Source of the DNA: Peronospora farinosa
Lineage: Eukaryota; Oomycota; Peronosporomycetes; Peronosporales; Peronosporaceae
Assembly (NCBI GenBank): GCA_947646735.1
Contig: CANTFK010000270.1
Location: 434,001-498,000, forward strand
Length of the DNA stretch: 64,000 bases
Direction of reading: 5' to 3'
The notes below the pieces were generated by a model. It worked only from the letters and a program-made list of their open reading frames with translations. It ran no database searches and was not told where the DNA came from. Below, piece after piece: positions 44,920-54,890 of this stretch; the stretch's first letter is position 1; each line of letters opens with the position of its first letter. Position numbers and translations under genes: made by a program.

Positions 44920-45558
44920 TGTAACGGGGTTACACGACGGTTGTAGCGTCTTTCCGGGAGTTTACGGTTAAACTCCCCTTGTATTGCATATAATGCATTA
45001 TGATACTTCTCTTTAGAGAGGTATTAAGTATAAGCGTTAAAGATACGGAATTCGGTAATACCGTATCTTATCGATTAGGATTCGATAATCGATAACGCTG
45101 TACTAAGTACATCATACACAGATGTTTAGACGATACGTCGTCCAATAGCAAAGTCTGCATATAATAATTACTATTATAGTAATTAATCTAGTGTAGTGTA
45201 CTTAGAGTAGGACTATTCATAAAATCTTAAAGCATAAATAAAATCAGTTCTCCTTTTGAGTTTAAGATCACAAGTCGTTCTGACTTGTTCTCTTGTGCAC
45301 TTCGTGCGTTGGTTCTCTGAACCTCTAAGCTTCTAGCTTGTTCTTGCACCCTGTGCGTTGGTTCTCTGAACCTTAAGCTTATTGCTTGACTGACTAAAGT
45401 CTCTCTCCTAGTTCCTTAGAACAGGGTTACCTTCAGTCGTTTAATTAGTTCCTTAGAACTAAGTGGCTTTTAGCCTTAATTCTATTTAGTTCTCTCGAAC
45501 TAAGAGGCTTCCAGCCGAAAGTCTTCCTCTGGCTAAAGAGCTGTGCAGCTCCGCTACA
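44920..45558 (+). repeat. Solo gypsy LTR (639 bp) inserted in the copia element
   Basis: It starts TGTAACGGGG and ends CCGCTACA, and is flanked by the 5-bp duplication GCAGC (44915-44919 and 45559-45563). It belongs to the family of the element 1 LTR at 4903-5456. No internal gypsy sequence is present, so it is a solo LTR left by LTR-LTR recombination. It lies within the last nine codons of copia pol. Confidence 0.93.
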
Positions 45559-45601
45559 GCAGCACTAGGAATTCATGCGTGTTCGTATTGAAGGGGCGTA
45601 T

Positions 45602-45901
45602 TGACGGTCATCGGTTCCACCAAGGTTGGGTAACCGTGACCGGTCCAATCCGAACCGCCTGTTTAGCTTAGTATTTACGAAGTAGTTTTTTACGGTAATT
45701 ACTTAGAGTTGATTAGACGCGTAGGATGATGAGACGTCCTACATTTTTATATGTGGTTCGCATATAAATCATGTAGTCGGAAAGTAAGCCCCAATAATCA
45801 ATCACTTTTGAATCCTCCCTCAAGTGAACAAATGTTCTTCGCTTCGTTCGCACAGCTCTCTCCGCTTCGTTTTCCCTCTCCAAGCCGCTCAAGTTACAAC
45901 A
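45602..45901 (+). repeat. 3' LTR of the copia element (about 300 bp)
   Basis: It begins near TGACGGTCATC after the purine run GAAGGGGCG (45590-45598) and ends TTACAACA. Its last ~105 bp match the truncated 5' LTR. The exact first base is uncertain by a few bases. Confidence 0.75.
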
Positions 45902-46737
45902 CTTACGATGAAGGGAACCAATAAGATTTGCCAAGTTTGACTTGGTCACCATGATGTAACTTCGTAAATTGTTTACTACCGGCTCAACTGACAGACCATT
46001 CACTATAAGTACCGCGGTCGGGTTCAGTGATATAAGCTCAAAACGTAATTGATCGCATCAACTTCAGCTGTTATCGAAAATTTCTCTCCTGGTGCGCAAA
46101 TAAGTGATGAGGCGAGTAGAATCACGCTCAATTCACATAGCAGCTTATCTCGAACGCTTGTCTGCAGGTAGAGCTAGCACAATCTCGGCCAAACCCACGT
46201 TTGATCCCTTGTAAATCGATTTATCAATATGGGTCGATTTATTATAATGGGTCGATTTATCACTCGGAGTGGACGGGGTGCTTAGAGAACTTGCACGATC
46301 TACTTCTACGCCGACGCGGCATCGTTTAATGCCTACGAACAACGTTTTTTCTGTAGCTTGGGCGAGCCACTGCTCCATAGCTGCCTTCACAGCGTTTTGC
46401 TTTATGTTATCGGAACCTTGCACAACGTCCACTATTCTTACGTGGCCATGTGTCAGATCCAAACAGAGCTGACCCCTTTTTTGGTTCACCCAAATGCTGT
46501 CGCAAAACTCTACCTCATACATGATACAACGTAGACAAAATTGTTGCATCCGAGGTCACTGCGAGCATTGTTATCTATTAATTTTAAAGCACCAAAGCAT
46601 AAGTTTATTGTAAGGAGTTATAAGTCACATGTAAGCGCACACACAATATCGTATACGTACATTCGCATTTTCTCCTAAGCTGTCCTTAAGAAGCCAAGGG
46701 AGTGTACCATCTCGGTACGAAAAGTCGGGTCTAAAGC
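45902..46737 (-). other. Unrecognised minus-strand ORF region
   Basis: A 134-codon frame (46549-46145) reads YEVEFCDSIWVNQKRGQLCL and has an imperfect tandem DKSTHYNKSTHIDKS segment. Its composition looks protein-like, but no domain is recognised. It lies just downstream of the kinesin-like remnant on the same strand and might belong to it. The rest holds nothing I can support. Confidence 0.3.
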
Positions 46738-47229
46738 TTACCTCAAACAAACATTCTTAATTGTAACGATCAAAACATGCCCGAATACGTACTTGCACAG
46801 CGCTGAAATGACACGTCCTCGCGTGTCATACGGCTTTTGTTGATAATAGCGCTCTCGTTTAGTCACCACCAACACATCCGCTCTCTCTGAACCACCAAGA
46901 TCGATCATACTAATCTTCGACGTATAAAAGTGTAAGTGTAGACGCATCTGAACTAGTCGTGAAACACAATCAAGAAGCAAAATCCGTCCTTCCCATCTTA
47001 TCGCTCGCGCTGTGATGTGGAATTGAACTCTGTTTGTCTCAGAGTGATCGTGACATACTGCGTGCGAACATGACGGCGCCGAAGTCATTACGTTATCCAT
47101 TTGTTGAATGCTGAAAATCCGTGAGCATCCAGGGACGTGACCTTTGATGAGGGACTTAGAGTTCGCTCGGTCAAGTATGCTGCTGTAGCAGAGGAGATCC
47201 TTGTTAGCGTCCAGGAACCCTTGCACCAA
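46738..47229 (-). pseudogene. Kinesin motor-domain remnant
   Basis: The frame contains SKISMIDLGGSERAD, the kinesin switch II signature (family form LIDLAGSERA), preceded by SCSHAVCHDHSE that may derive from the SSRSHA switch I motif. The rest of the motor (P-loop, neck) is absent and the spacing is irregular, so this is a fragment or decayed copy. Microtubule motor function is not expected. Confidence 0.45.
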
Positions 47230-47285
47230 CCACTTTTGTAACTGGCTAAAAAATTACACAGTTCGTTAAGTATCGAGTACTTCAC

Positions 47286-48690
47286 TGGCAGGCCTAAATG
47301 GGTACGGGGTACCTTAGGCCTGCCACTTGGGTGAGCACATCAATGTGTCTCACCCTCGTGAATGTGATATCCATAGATGGATTCACATGCAGCGAGAATG
47401 ACGCCAGTTGGGACTGGGCATCATGGTGACGCTTCAGACAGACGTCACCTGCGAGCTTACATATATTTTAAGCTCGCACGTAAGGGTACGTTTTTAAAGA
47501 GACGCGTTTCCAATCTTTGCATAATTAACCAATCAGTAGTTAATTTTACATTTGGTTTAATAAATTAAGTATAAGTCAGTCTTGAATCTACTAAACATCG
47601 CACACTGCGCACTATGCTTCTCCGCACTAAGCTTCTGCGTGTCGTAAGTGTAGCTCTTGTCTTAGCAGTTCGTTGCGCGGTTTGCTTCAAAGCGACCGGC
47701 AACGGTTGGTACAGCGCTTCTTAGCGCCGACCAACACCACCACCACCGCACGCGGAGGCAAGACGGTATAACCGCTTATTGCGCTGCTTGAAGGTGTGCT
47801 CGCGTAGTATGTGGCAGCTTCATTACGAAGTGGCCGTCTACACCTTTCATGTCATTAATCTGCGTTTGGTCGTACATGACGATCTCCTCTCCTTCAAAGT
47901 TGCGTTCTCATTTGTATGCAGCAGATCATAGAGCTTTTCCTCACAAACCTCGTACTATCTCACATGAACGCTCTTAGCTGTCGTCGAAACGTCCAATTCT
48001 CCGAACATAGCTATCTCGTCTCATCACACTTTAATTTCTCGGAGCATAGCTTCCCACATTGGTAGAAATAACTCCTTCCCATTTGCACTGTTGTCCTTCC
48101 CCCTAATATGCATTTTGTCTCTCCCGGTTTGTCCATTCCCTAAAAGGTACAGTTGAATCCTTCAAGAGCCGACACGATGGTATAATGCCCAGCTTCGTTG
48201 TAGACGAGCGCTGTATAAGCTTCCACGTGCAACTAGCACACACACACCTTTGGTACAATGAGGAAACGGTTATATCGTCTTACCTTGCGTGATGTACCAA
48301 CGTCCTTCAACTGTTGTCTGTCGCCTAAGGTAGTCACACAACGAGCTTAAATAAAAAACACTCGCTACGTCGTAGAAGCTGTAAGAACATTTTTTATAGA
48401 GCGTAGCGTAGAATATTTAAGACTGATTTATATCTAAAAACTAGCAACTGATTGGTATATGATTGAATGCCGCCCATTCAGATGCGCATCCCTACGCTCG
48501 AGCTTAAATATATTCAAGCTCGCTTGATGACGTAAGTGACTGACGTCATTTGATAACGCCTACTCCTAGCTGGGCATCATTCCATTATGTAAATACACCT
48601 ACTTACGCAAGAGTGTGTCACATCGTGTGTCTCAGATCTTTAGTACTTACTTGCCCTTTTAAACCTGCCCGTTAAGTATGCGTACTTAAC
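47286..48690. repeat. Non-coding element with ~300-bp hairpin-rich inverted ends
   Basis: 47286-47590 and the reverse complement of about 48400-48690 are diverged copies. Both carry, in the same order, a GATGCCCAG-type motif, a GCGAGCTT..AAGCTCGC hairpin, ACCAATCAGT and TA-A-TCAGTCTT. The left end is a chain of six hairpins (47286-47325, 47329-47355, 47369-47382, 47404-47417, 47425-47449, 47451-47477). It could be a fold-back transposon or two LTRs in opposite orientation. No ORF is supported inside. Confidence 0.55.
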
Positions 48691-48730
48691 GGACGCGTGT
48701 AACATATGAACATTTACACCTTCCTCCTAA

Positions 48731-48976
48731 CAAAGATCTTCATTTTTTTTTGAAAACATCGCAACGGAGTTAAAGGAACTGCGAGCCGCCTTTGACGCGC
48801 CGCATAGTTCACTCGTCGTCACTCCACAACTGCCAGTGTTAAATACGCTTCGAGGATACTTACACAAGACGTTCTTATGCCAACAAAATGGGACCGACAT
48901 GATGGGCTGCCTGCAAAGACGCCCATCGATCCAAGCACCAACCAAACGCGCCGCGAAAATTCGCCGAAGACGCTAA
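48731..48976 (+). other. Short open frame, possible exon or element fragment
   Basis: An 82-codon frame without a start codon reads ENIATELKELRAAFDAPHSS and ends with a basic tail (AAKIRRRR). It may be the 5' part of the antisense ORF of element 5, which lies just downstream on the same strand, but this is a guess. Confidence 0.25.
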
Positions 48977-49102
48977 GTGAATCTGTTGCAACGCTGACAT
49001 TAATGTCGGACCATTAACAGAACACAGTAGTCCATCCTACTTGTCCAGTTTAGAGAAAAATCTATCTCGCATTGTGGACTACAATGAAAGCAATCCGCTG
49101 CC

Positions 49103-49851
49103 ATGCCACATAGTGGTGATGAGCACAGCTTACGAATGGGGCATTCGTTCCCTAATGGTGAGGCAATAACCCTTAAGGAGGATTCCATGCTTTTACAAAC
49201 TGTGGTTCAAGCCTCATCACCTGCGACAACGACCGCAGCGACTAGTACTGAGCGCGCTGCCTCATGGGTGCAGCTGAAGCTCAACAGAAGGTCGGCGATA
49301 ATTAATCGTCCGCCTCATTGGAGACCAAGGCGCACCCACCAACGCAGGTGGAACCCGATAGGAGTGGCGAATACGCTCACCCACTCGCGGCTGCCTATCC
49401 TTCCGTCGTTCAGACGCAGGCGCAAAACGCTGCTCTGAAACGGCGGGCTTCGGAATTTCAGAGTCAAGTCTCGCGACTGACTTCGGATCTTCAAGAGGTG
49501 AGGGTGAAGCGCCGTCAGGGGTATGACCGCCTGAAGCTTCGATTGGACCTTTTAGAGCGACTGAGGTGAGAGACCCGCGTCAAACTCTAAGTCCTCCTCG
49601 GTCCTGCGTCCTTTGCCGAGTTTACCATCGTCACCGGGAAGCATTTTACCTTCGGCTTCACTATCGGTCTCGTTATACCGATGCGGATATGTGATCCCTT
49701 GTGGATCAACATACCGATATAGACGACCCACGTAAAAAAAGGGGTGCGTCTTCATATACGGTGGGAGAGTGAGCCTATAATTTAGGTCTTAAACCTCCTC
49801 GACCACCGTAAATGGCCAAATGAATCGGGGCAATAGCTTCGCAGTACCACT
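49103..49851 (-). mobile_element. Fragment of a minus-strand gypsy element (element 5)
   Basis: The minus strand from 49850 to 49552 reads an integrase C-terminal domain (LLPRFI-PFTVV, then KTHPFFYVGRLYRYVDPQG) followed by a polar linker. A stop/frameshift lies near 49790. The fragment is joined at about 49852 to + strand sequence of another gypsy family (element 4). No chromodomain is visible. Confidence 0.65.
49318..49569 (+). CDS. Antisense coiled-coil ORF of element 5
   Basis: An 83-codon + frame reads a heptad-like segment (NAALKRRASEFQSQVSRLTS, then LQEVRVKRRQGYDRLKLRLD) and stops at 49569, opposite the pol linker that follows the integrase C-terminal domain. The position and character match the antisense coiled-coil frames of elements 1 and 2. 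It is truncated or frameshifted on its N-terminal side, where a second frame (49103-49438) overlaps. Confidence 0.4.
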   Translation: METKAHPPTQVEPDRSGEYAHPLAAAYPSVVQTQAQNAALKRRASEFQSQVSRLTSDLQEVRVKRRQGYDRLKLRLDLLERLR

Positions 49852-50841
49852 CCAGATGAATTAGAAAATTTGTTTGCAGTAGGGGAACCGAGTGTAAAAT
49901 CGGGTCCCTCCATATTAAGTCGACGGTCATACATTGACGATATACTTGTCCCTGCCGAATCGTGGAGTTTAAGGCGAAGACCAGGTGCTGGGGGCGTTAA
50001 CCGCTAGTATTATGCCTCGATAAAATGTAGACTCAATTCTGTCGTCAATTGCTCCCAAGAAGCAAGCCAGACAGGCGTTCGACCTACCAACACCCACAGT
50101 TGGTTCGAAAGAAGAACTGTATGTGATGAGTTTCGATGGGTCAGCCCGGGAGAAGCAAGGAGGAGGTTCCTGCAGCGCTATTGTGTGGAGACTTTCTGCA
50201 TGGTCTATAGTCGAAGCTGCGTTCAAGGTATCTCGATAAGTCTTCAGTGAATGAGGCGGAATATGTTGCAGGGTTTTGACCTGTTGGAGCCAATGGAGCG
50301 ACGGCGTTTGATTATTTGTGGAGATCACAATTTGGTTGCAAGACAGATGCGTGGAGAGGATAAGTGCAATGCTTCAGATTTATCCCCATTACGATCCAAG
50401 GCGTTGAGAAAGCTCCAGTCGTGGTCTACCCATGCAGTCTTACATGTGAAACGGGACTGGAATCAGAGCGCAGACCAGTTGTCCAGTGCGGCTTCACACC
50501 AGAAGCAAGGGGCCGAGTCGATACAGAAAGAGAGTGGCCAGGTCTAGAAACAGTCAATCGGATGCCAGAGGTGTTGGTCCATAGAGACCGGGGTCAGTCG
50601 GTCAAGTTATCTGCGGTGACGAGATCACGGCTCCCCGTCAAAATATCGTGAGAGGTCATGCGAGAAGATGTGGTACAACAACTCCGGATGGATATGATCC
50701 GAGGTGCGCAAGAAGTAGAGAGCTGGATACGAGAGTTGAAATTATATTTGAAGGTAGACTGGAATGACCTGTCTGTAATCGGCTCGAACTTGCATCAAAA
50801 TGTCGGTAGACTACGAGATAAGTGAAGAAGGACTGCTAGTG
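49852..50841 (+). mobile_element. Left part of a + strand gypsy element split by element 3 (element 4)
   Basis: 49852-49966 is RT sequence around the catalytic SYIDDILVPAES. It jumps, by deletion, to the second RNase H and the following region at 49967-50841 (YVMSFDGSA, RRLIICGDHNLVARQM, WNQSADQLSSAA). Sequence after the element 3 insertion resumes at 63916-64000 with the integrase region, so the two ends are one element. Identity with element 3 rises sharply to the right of about 50277. Confidence 0.75.
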
Positions 50842-51876
50842 TGTGGTGGAGTGGATTCTCAAAATTGTATGATGAGACCCCAAACCACTCACTGTGCCGG
50901 ACTACCGACTGTCGGAGGGGGTACCCCGATGCCGCGTATAAACCTTCTCTCACCTTGTGTACCCGTCGGCTGGCGGGTTGCACTCTTCGGAGGACTTGGT
51001 GACGATGTAGATGTCTGCCTTGAGGGAGGTAGACCTGGGGGGCCTCGAGTGGATATGCTTCACTCGGTAGGCCGGTAGGTGGCCACTCGATCGACCTTGT
51101 CGAGAGTGGACTTAGAGCCAAATTCTTCAGGGGCGCTTGTCGTCCCTGGCCTTTTCCTTCTGTTTCAGGGGTATTAACCACCTGACCTTTACGTTGCTCC
51201 CGGACCTTGAGGTGAGGGAGACCGCTTCCGATAGCGGGTATGGGGGTGTTGCTACTCGAACGAGCTCACAGGCCAAATATATCCTGGAGCTCTATTCGCC
51301 CTTGAACTTCGCTACGCGACTGTCTTCGACGGGGGGCCAAAATATATCCCTTCCCGGAACAGTGAGTAACTTAGAACAAGTCCTTCTTGGGTGACGGAGT
51401 CGTGCCACGTAGATCGCAAATTGAGTAGTATTTTAATATAGTCCTATCCTTTCAACTCCTTTACTCTATCCTTGCCTGAGCTCTGATTCCTTGCGTCGAC
51501 TGGTCTGATCCTTGTATTAACTGGTCAGGAGTAGCTGAACCCCGAGGGGCCGAGGTCGACCAATGAGGGACCGGGTCGACCAATGAGGGACCCAGGTCAA
51601 CCAACGAGGGACCGGGTCGACCGATGAGGGACCGGGTCGACCAATGAGGGGCCCAGGTCTACCAATGAGCGGCCATGATCAACTCCCTTCGGTACCGGTT
51701 AACCGGTACCCTGATACTGATTTTTCTTCGGCGGATCTTGCGGATTGTCCTCCACCAACGGTCGCTCCCCTTCGAGACCCCTGTCTCTCTGGTCCCCTGT
51801 CCCTGACCCACGGCCTATACTCTGAATCCAACTGGAGTCCGGGACCTCCACATCACAAAATTAGCACTTCACCACA
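50842..51876 (-). repeat. 3' LTR of element 3
   Basis: On the + strand it begins TGTGGTGG and ends CACCACA, so the termini are inverted repeats. It contains an array of six ~20-bp units of the type GGTCGACCAATGAGGGACC (51550-51670) and a 20-bp perfect palindrome at 51691-51710. The adjacent PPT on the minus strand reads GCAGGGGGCGGA (51877-51888). Confidence 0.93.
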
Positions 51877-51922
51877 TCCGCCCCCTGCACTTGCTCAACC
51901 GTACAACGGATTGAGCACGCGC

Positions 51923-53773
51923 ATGTCTTCACTTTCTTCGTCACGTAGGTCCTTCACTGTCCCCTTTGTTGCTCATCCACCTCTAACTCGTGTCTGTCCA
52001 GCCATGTCTTCCCCTGGTTCTGATCCACCGTCTGCTGACCCACCGTCCGCTGATCCACCGACTGAAGAGCCGACCTCGGTCGCCCCAGCGCCTTCAATCG
52101 CCCCTGGTTCTAACCCCTCATCTGCTGACCCACCGTCCGCTGACCGACCGTCGGAAGAGCTGACTTCAATCGCCTTCGCGCCTTCGGTTGCCTCTCCATG
52201 TAGAGAGGCGTCCTTGGCCTACCTTCCCGGGCCGGTGTCTTCGCCGTTGAGTGCTGCTGAAACTGTTGTCGTTCACAGCTCTCCTGTTTCCACCGCTTTG
52301 CCTCCTGCCGAGACAGCAGATGCTCCTGTCACGCCGACCCCCATGGTTGACCGTCCGTCTTCTGTACCCGTCAACGTACGAGCAGCTCTGCGGGAATTGC
52401 AAGCTCTCGCGGACGCCCATTCCCGCCGCATCGAAGACTGCGAGGGTCGGCTAGGTGTCCTTCCCCCTTCGGCCGCCTTGTTGGCCACTCGTTGTGAGCG
52501 GTTGGAGGAGACACTGCGCGACAAATCCCGGCTGGTGGCCCAACTTCGCGAAGCTCTACAGCGCGAGACTGCACTGGTGGACCGTCTGCGATGGAAGGTC
52601 GACCACATCCGAAGCCGGTACTCGCTTCTCGCCGCAGAGCTCGACCATGTCGACTTCTCTGACGGGCCACCTCCGGGACCAGCTACTCCTTCGGCAGCTT
52701 CGCCCCCAGCCGCATGTTCCCCTTCGAGGCCGGAGAAAGCTCTTGGTAAACGGTCCCGGCGGCCGTCACCCCGGGTACCCGCCAAAGCCTCCAAGCTTCC
52801 GAGGCCTGACGCCTCTGCGATACCACTTTCGGCGGTCTCTGGTGGTCGTTCCCCTGTCGTACTTGAGTCTTCGAACGACGACCTCAGCGACGACAGCGAG
52901 ACCCTTCGGGCGGCTCTGGCCAAGTCTCGTTCTGCTAGTCGGCGCCCTGCCAGTGCGAACCCTGTACGTCTTCCGTCGACGTCCACTCCTCCATCGAGGG
53001 CCACCTCGGCTACCGGCCTCTCGTTGAAACGGGCGATGTTCGGGACATCGGACTCGGAGACCGAGTCGTCTGCGGAGAAAAACAAGAGTGCGCCTACTGT
53101 CGCGGACAACACTTCGCCCCTTTTGGCCGACTCCAGCCTGCTTCCCAGAGACGCCATGATCCCCGGATACATGCAGTCGAAGACCTTCTCCGCCGCGGAA
53201 GTGACACCTTGGCCGGTCGACCTGGTCAATTCTTGGTGCATTGTAACAATGTCTCCCAAAGACTTGGTCGACCAGCTGGATCTACCTTGGGGTTGGTTCG
53301 TTCCTCCGGACGGAAACCTCGACCGCCCTCCCAAATGGAAGAAGTCTTTGGTGAACCCTCCAATGATCCAGAGATTGCTAGCGGCGGAACCTTGGGTGGA
53401 AGCTCGTGTTCCCATGCAGCCCGTTTCCTTCCGACCTGTTGGCTGGTTCGCCCAGTTGGCAGCGGCCTACATCCAGTTTGACGAAGAGCATAGTCAAGCT
53501 CTTTGGGAGGCGACCCACTGCTTGTGGATCTCCAAGAACCAAGCGCGCGCGAATTGTTTCCTCGCGTCCTACTACAACGCGCGGAAGAAGCGTCGGAGTC
53601 GGGCGACTCGAGCGTGGCGGGAGGTGGTCGACCTTATCTTAATTGGGATGAGCAAGGGCCTCTGCGATCTCGACATTTTCCTGGACCCCTTCTTCCGTCA
53701 TCTTTTCGAACCCGCCGTGTGTTTTATTGGTTCCCTGTTCGTGAGAGGGGTCGGACCCGGTCGACCTGCTTGA
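51923..53773 (+). CDS. Antisense ORF of element 3 (616 residues)
   Basis: A long intact frame lies opposite to pol, between the pol 3' end (54147) and the 3' LTR. The ATG at 51923 is the first after the LTR; the open frame extends upstream into the LTR without a better ATG. Residues ~25-160 are Pro/Ser-rich with repeated PPSADPPS-like units. Residues ~165-255 form a probable coiled coil (ERLEETLRDKSRLVAQLREA, LVDRLRWKVDHIRSRY). A basic segment (GKRSRRPSPR) and an acidic/Ser region follow, with MFGTSDSETE, similar to MFGSSDESDD in element 2. The C-terminal ~190 residues are folded-looking and Trp-rich (WGWFVPPDGNLDRPPKWKKS, WFAQLAAAYIQFDEEHSQAL). No known family is recognised. Being intact while gag and pol are broken suggests it was not merely spacer. 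Confidence 0.65.
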   Translation: MSSLSSSRRSFTVPFVAHPPLTRVCPAMSSPGSDPPSADPPSADPPTEEPTSVAPAPSIAPGSNPSSADPPSADRPSEELTSIAFAPSVASPCREASLAYLPGPVSSPLSAAETVVVHSSPVSTALPPAETADAPVTPTPMVDRPSSVPVNVRAALRELQALADAHSRRIEDCEGRLGVLPPSAALLATRCERLEETLRDKSRLVAQLREALQRETALVDRLRWKVDHIRSRYSLLAAELDHVDFSDGPPPGPATPSAASPPAACSPSRPEKALGKRSRRPSPRVPAKASKLPRPDASAIPLSAVSGGRSPVVLESSNDDLSDDSETLRAALAKSRSASRRPASANPVRLPSTSTPPSRATSATGLSLKRAMFGTSDSETESSAEKNKSAPTVADNTSPLLADSSLLPRDAMIPGYMQSKTFSAAEVTPWPVDLVNSWCIVTMSPKDLVDQLDLPWGWFVPPDGNLDRPPKWKKSLVNPPMIQRLLAAEPWVEARVPMQPVSFRPVGWFAQLAAAYIQFDEEHSQALWEATHCLWISKNQARANCFLASYYNARKKRRSRATRAWREVVDLILIGMSKGLCDLDIFLDPFFRHLFEPAVCFIGSLFVRGVGPGRPA

Positions 53774-54146
53774 GGCCCTTCGGGTGTCGGATTCCGCGTG
53801 GCCGTGGCTCACCCAGTATCGTTTGTCTTCTGTGCCCCATCCTCGCGCTCTAGTTCCACGCCTCAAAAGCAAGTTTGTGCCATCCGTTTAGGTCTTCCCT
53901 TGAACATGAATCTTCTTTTCTCTTCGATCCTATTTTTTGTGCTTGTCCATCTTCTGTCTCCCCTTGCCATGCTATCCTTTGTTCTGATTGATCTTGGTAA
54001 TCTGCCTCCTTTTGTTCTCCATTCTCTTATATCCCTAACGCTTAAAAGTTCAAGGCCGCCCCGCAGGCGGCCCAAGTCTTCCAACGAGGGGCTGGGCCGA
54101 CCATTGAGGGACTCGGTCCACCTTCCAAGAAACTTGCTACCGCCGG

Positions 54147-54821
54147 CTAGTTTTCATGGCTTTGCATTACTTCGAAGCGGTTATGGCTTGTCTTCTTGCG
54201 CTCGAAGTCTCGGAGTAAGGCTCCGCAATTCAGATCCACTTCGTCCACCCACGAGGGGTCAGGGTGTCCCTTCCATTGCACGAGGAATTCTCGTTGTTGC
54301 CTCCCATACCGAGTCTTCTTGCCTGTACGACTCTCTAAAATTTCTTCGACTTCATACTCGCCCTCTTCCAATTCCCGCACCCAGCTGTCTTCTGGTAACA
54401 GACATTCATCGAAGTCGGTTCCATCCACTTTCAGCTCGCTGTTCGGTCGATCGGGGAACTCTCTGACGGGCTTGAGCTTGGAGATGTGCACGATTGGGAA
54501 TAGTCTGTATTCTGTACCTTGTAACTCCAGACGTACCGCATGATCTCCAACTAACTCCTGGACTCGGAACAGTCCGTGCCATAGGTGGGCCAATTTTTTG
54601 GCATACCCCTCCTTCACTCGGTCCAAGTATAGCCATACCCGGGTCCCTGGCTGAATTTCGTGGCCGACTACCCCTTCATTTTGTGCTTGCACCCGAGCCT
54701 GACTAGCCGCCCGTAAATTCTCGTTGACTTGGTCTCTTGCTCGCTGATAGTGACTCTGAATCCGATATCTCCATCTCCGAGGTCCTGATTCTCGACGCCG
54801 ATTGTTTACCACCGGTAACAT
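54147..54821 (-). pseudogene. pol: Pol C-terminus: GPY/F-like domain and chromodomain, element 3
   Basis: The frame reads QPGTRVWLYLDRVKEGYAKK, HLWHGLFRVQELVGDHAVRL and FPIVHISKLKPVREF, the SH3-like integrase C-terminal region. It then has YEVEEILESRTGKKTRYGRQ and REFLVQWKGHPDPSWVDEVD, a chromodomain. The 373 bp between its stop (54147) and the antisense ORF stop (53773) contain no further gene; the two genes converge there. Confidence 0.82.
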
Positions 54822-54890
54822 AGTCTCAATAGTGGTCCTAGCATCCCATCCATGTACCAGATAGAACGGTGCTTCTTCACGTACTCTGTC

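Larger units (their letters stand above)
40828..45901 (+). mobile_element. Degenerate Ty1/copia retrotransposon with a nested solo LTR
   Basis: The order gag, protease, integrase, RT, RNase H is that of Ty1/copia. The 5' LTR is truncated: only its last ~105 bp remain (40828-40933), matching the end of the 3' LTR (45797-45901). A gypsy-type solo LTR (44920-45558) interrupts the last codons of pol. Multiple stops show that the element is dead. Confidence 0.88.

Noticed and set aside
40655..46003. Minus-strand ORFs at 40655-40855 and 45713-46003 sharing a REDSKV-DYWG segment
   Set aside because: The shared segment is just the copia LTR end read on the opposite strand.
51550..51670. CRISPR-like array of short repeats
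   Set aside because: Units are contiguous without unique spacers and lie inside an LTR of a eukaryotic element.
52273..53415. 380-codon minus-strand ORF opposite the element 3 antisense ORF
   Set aside because: Arg/Ser-rich low-complexity shadow in GC-rich sequence with no domain; the + strand frame has the coiled coil and runs from LTR to stop.
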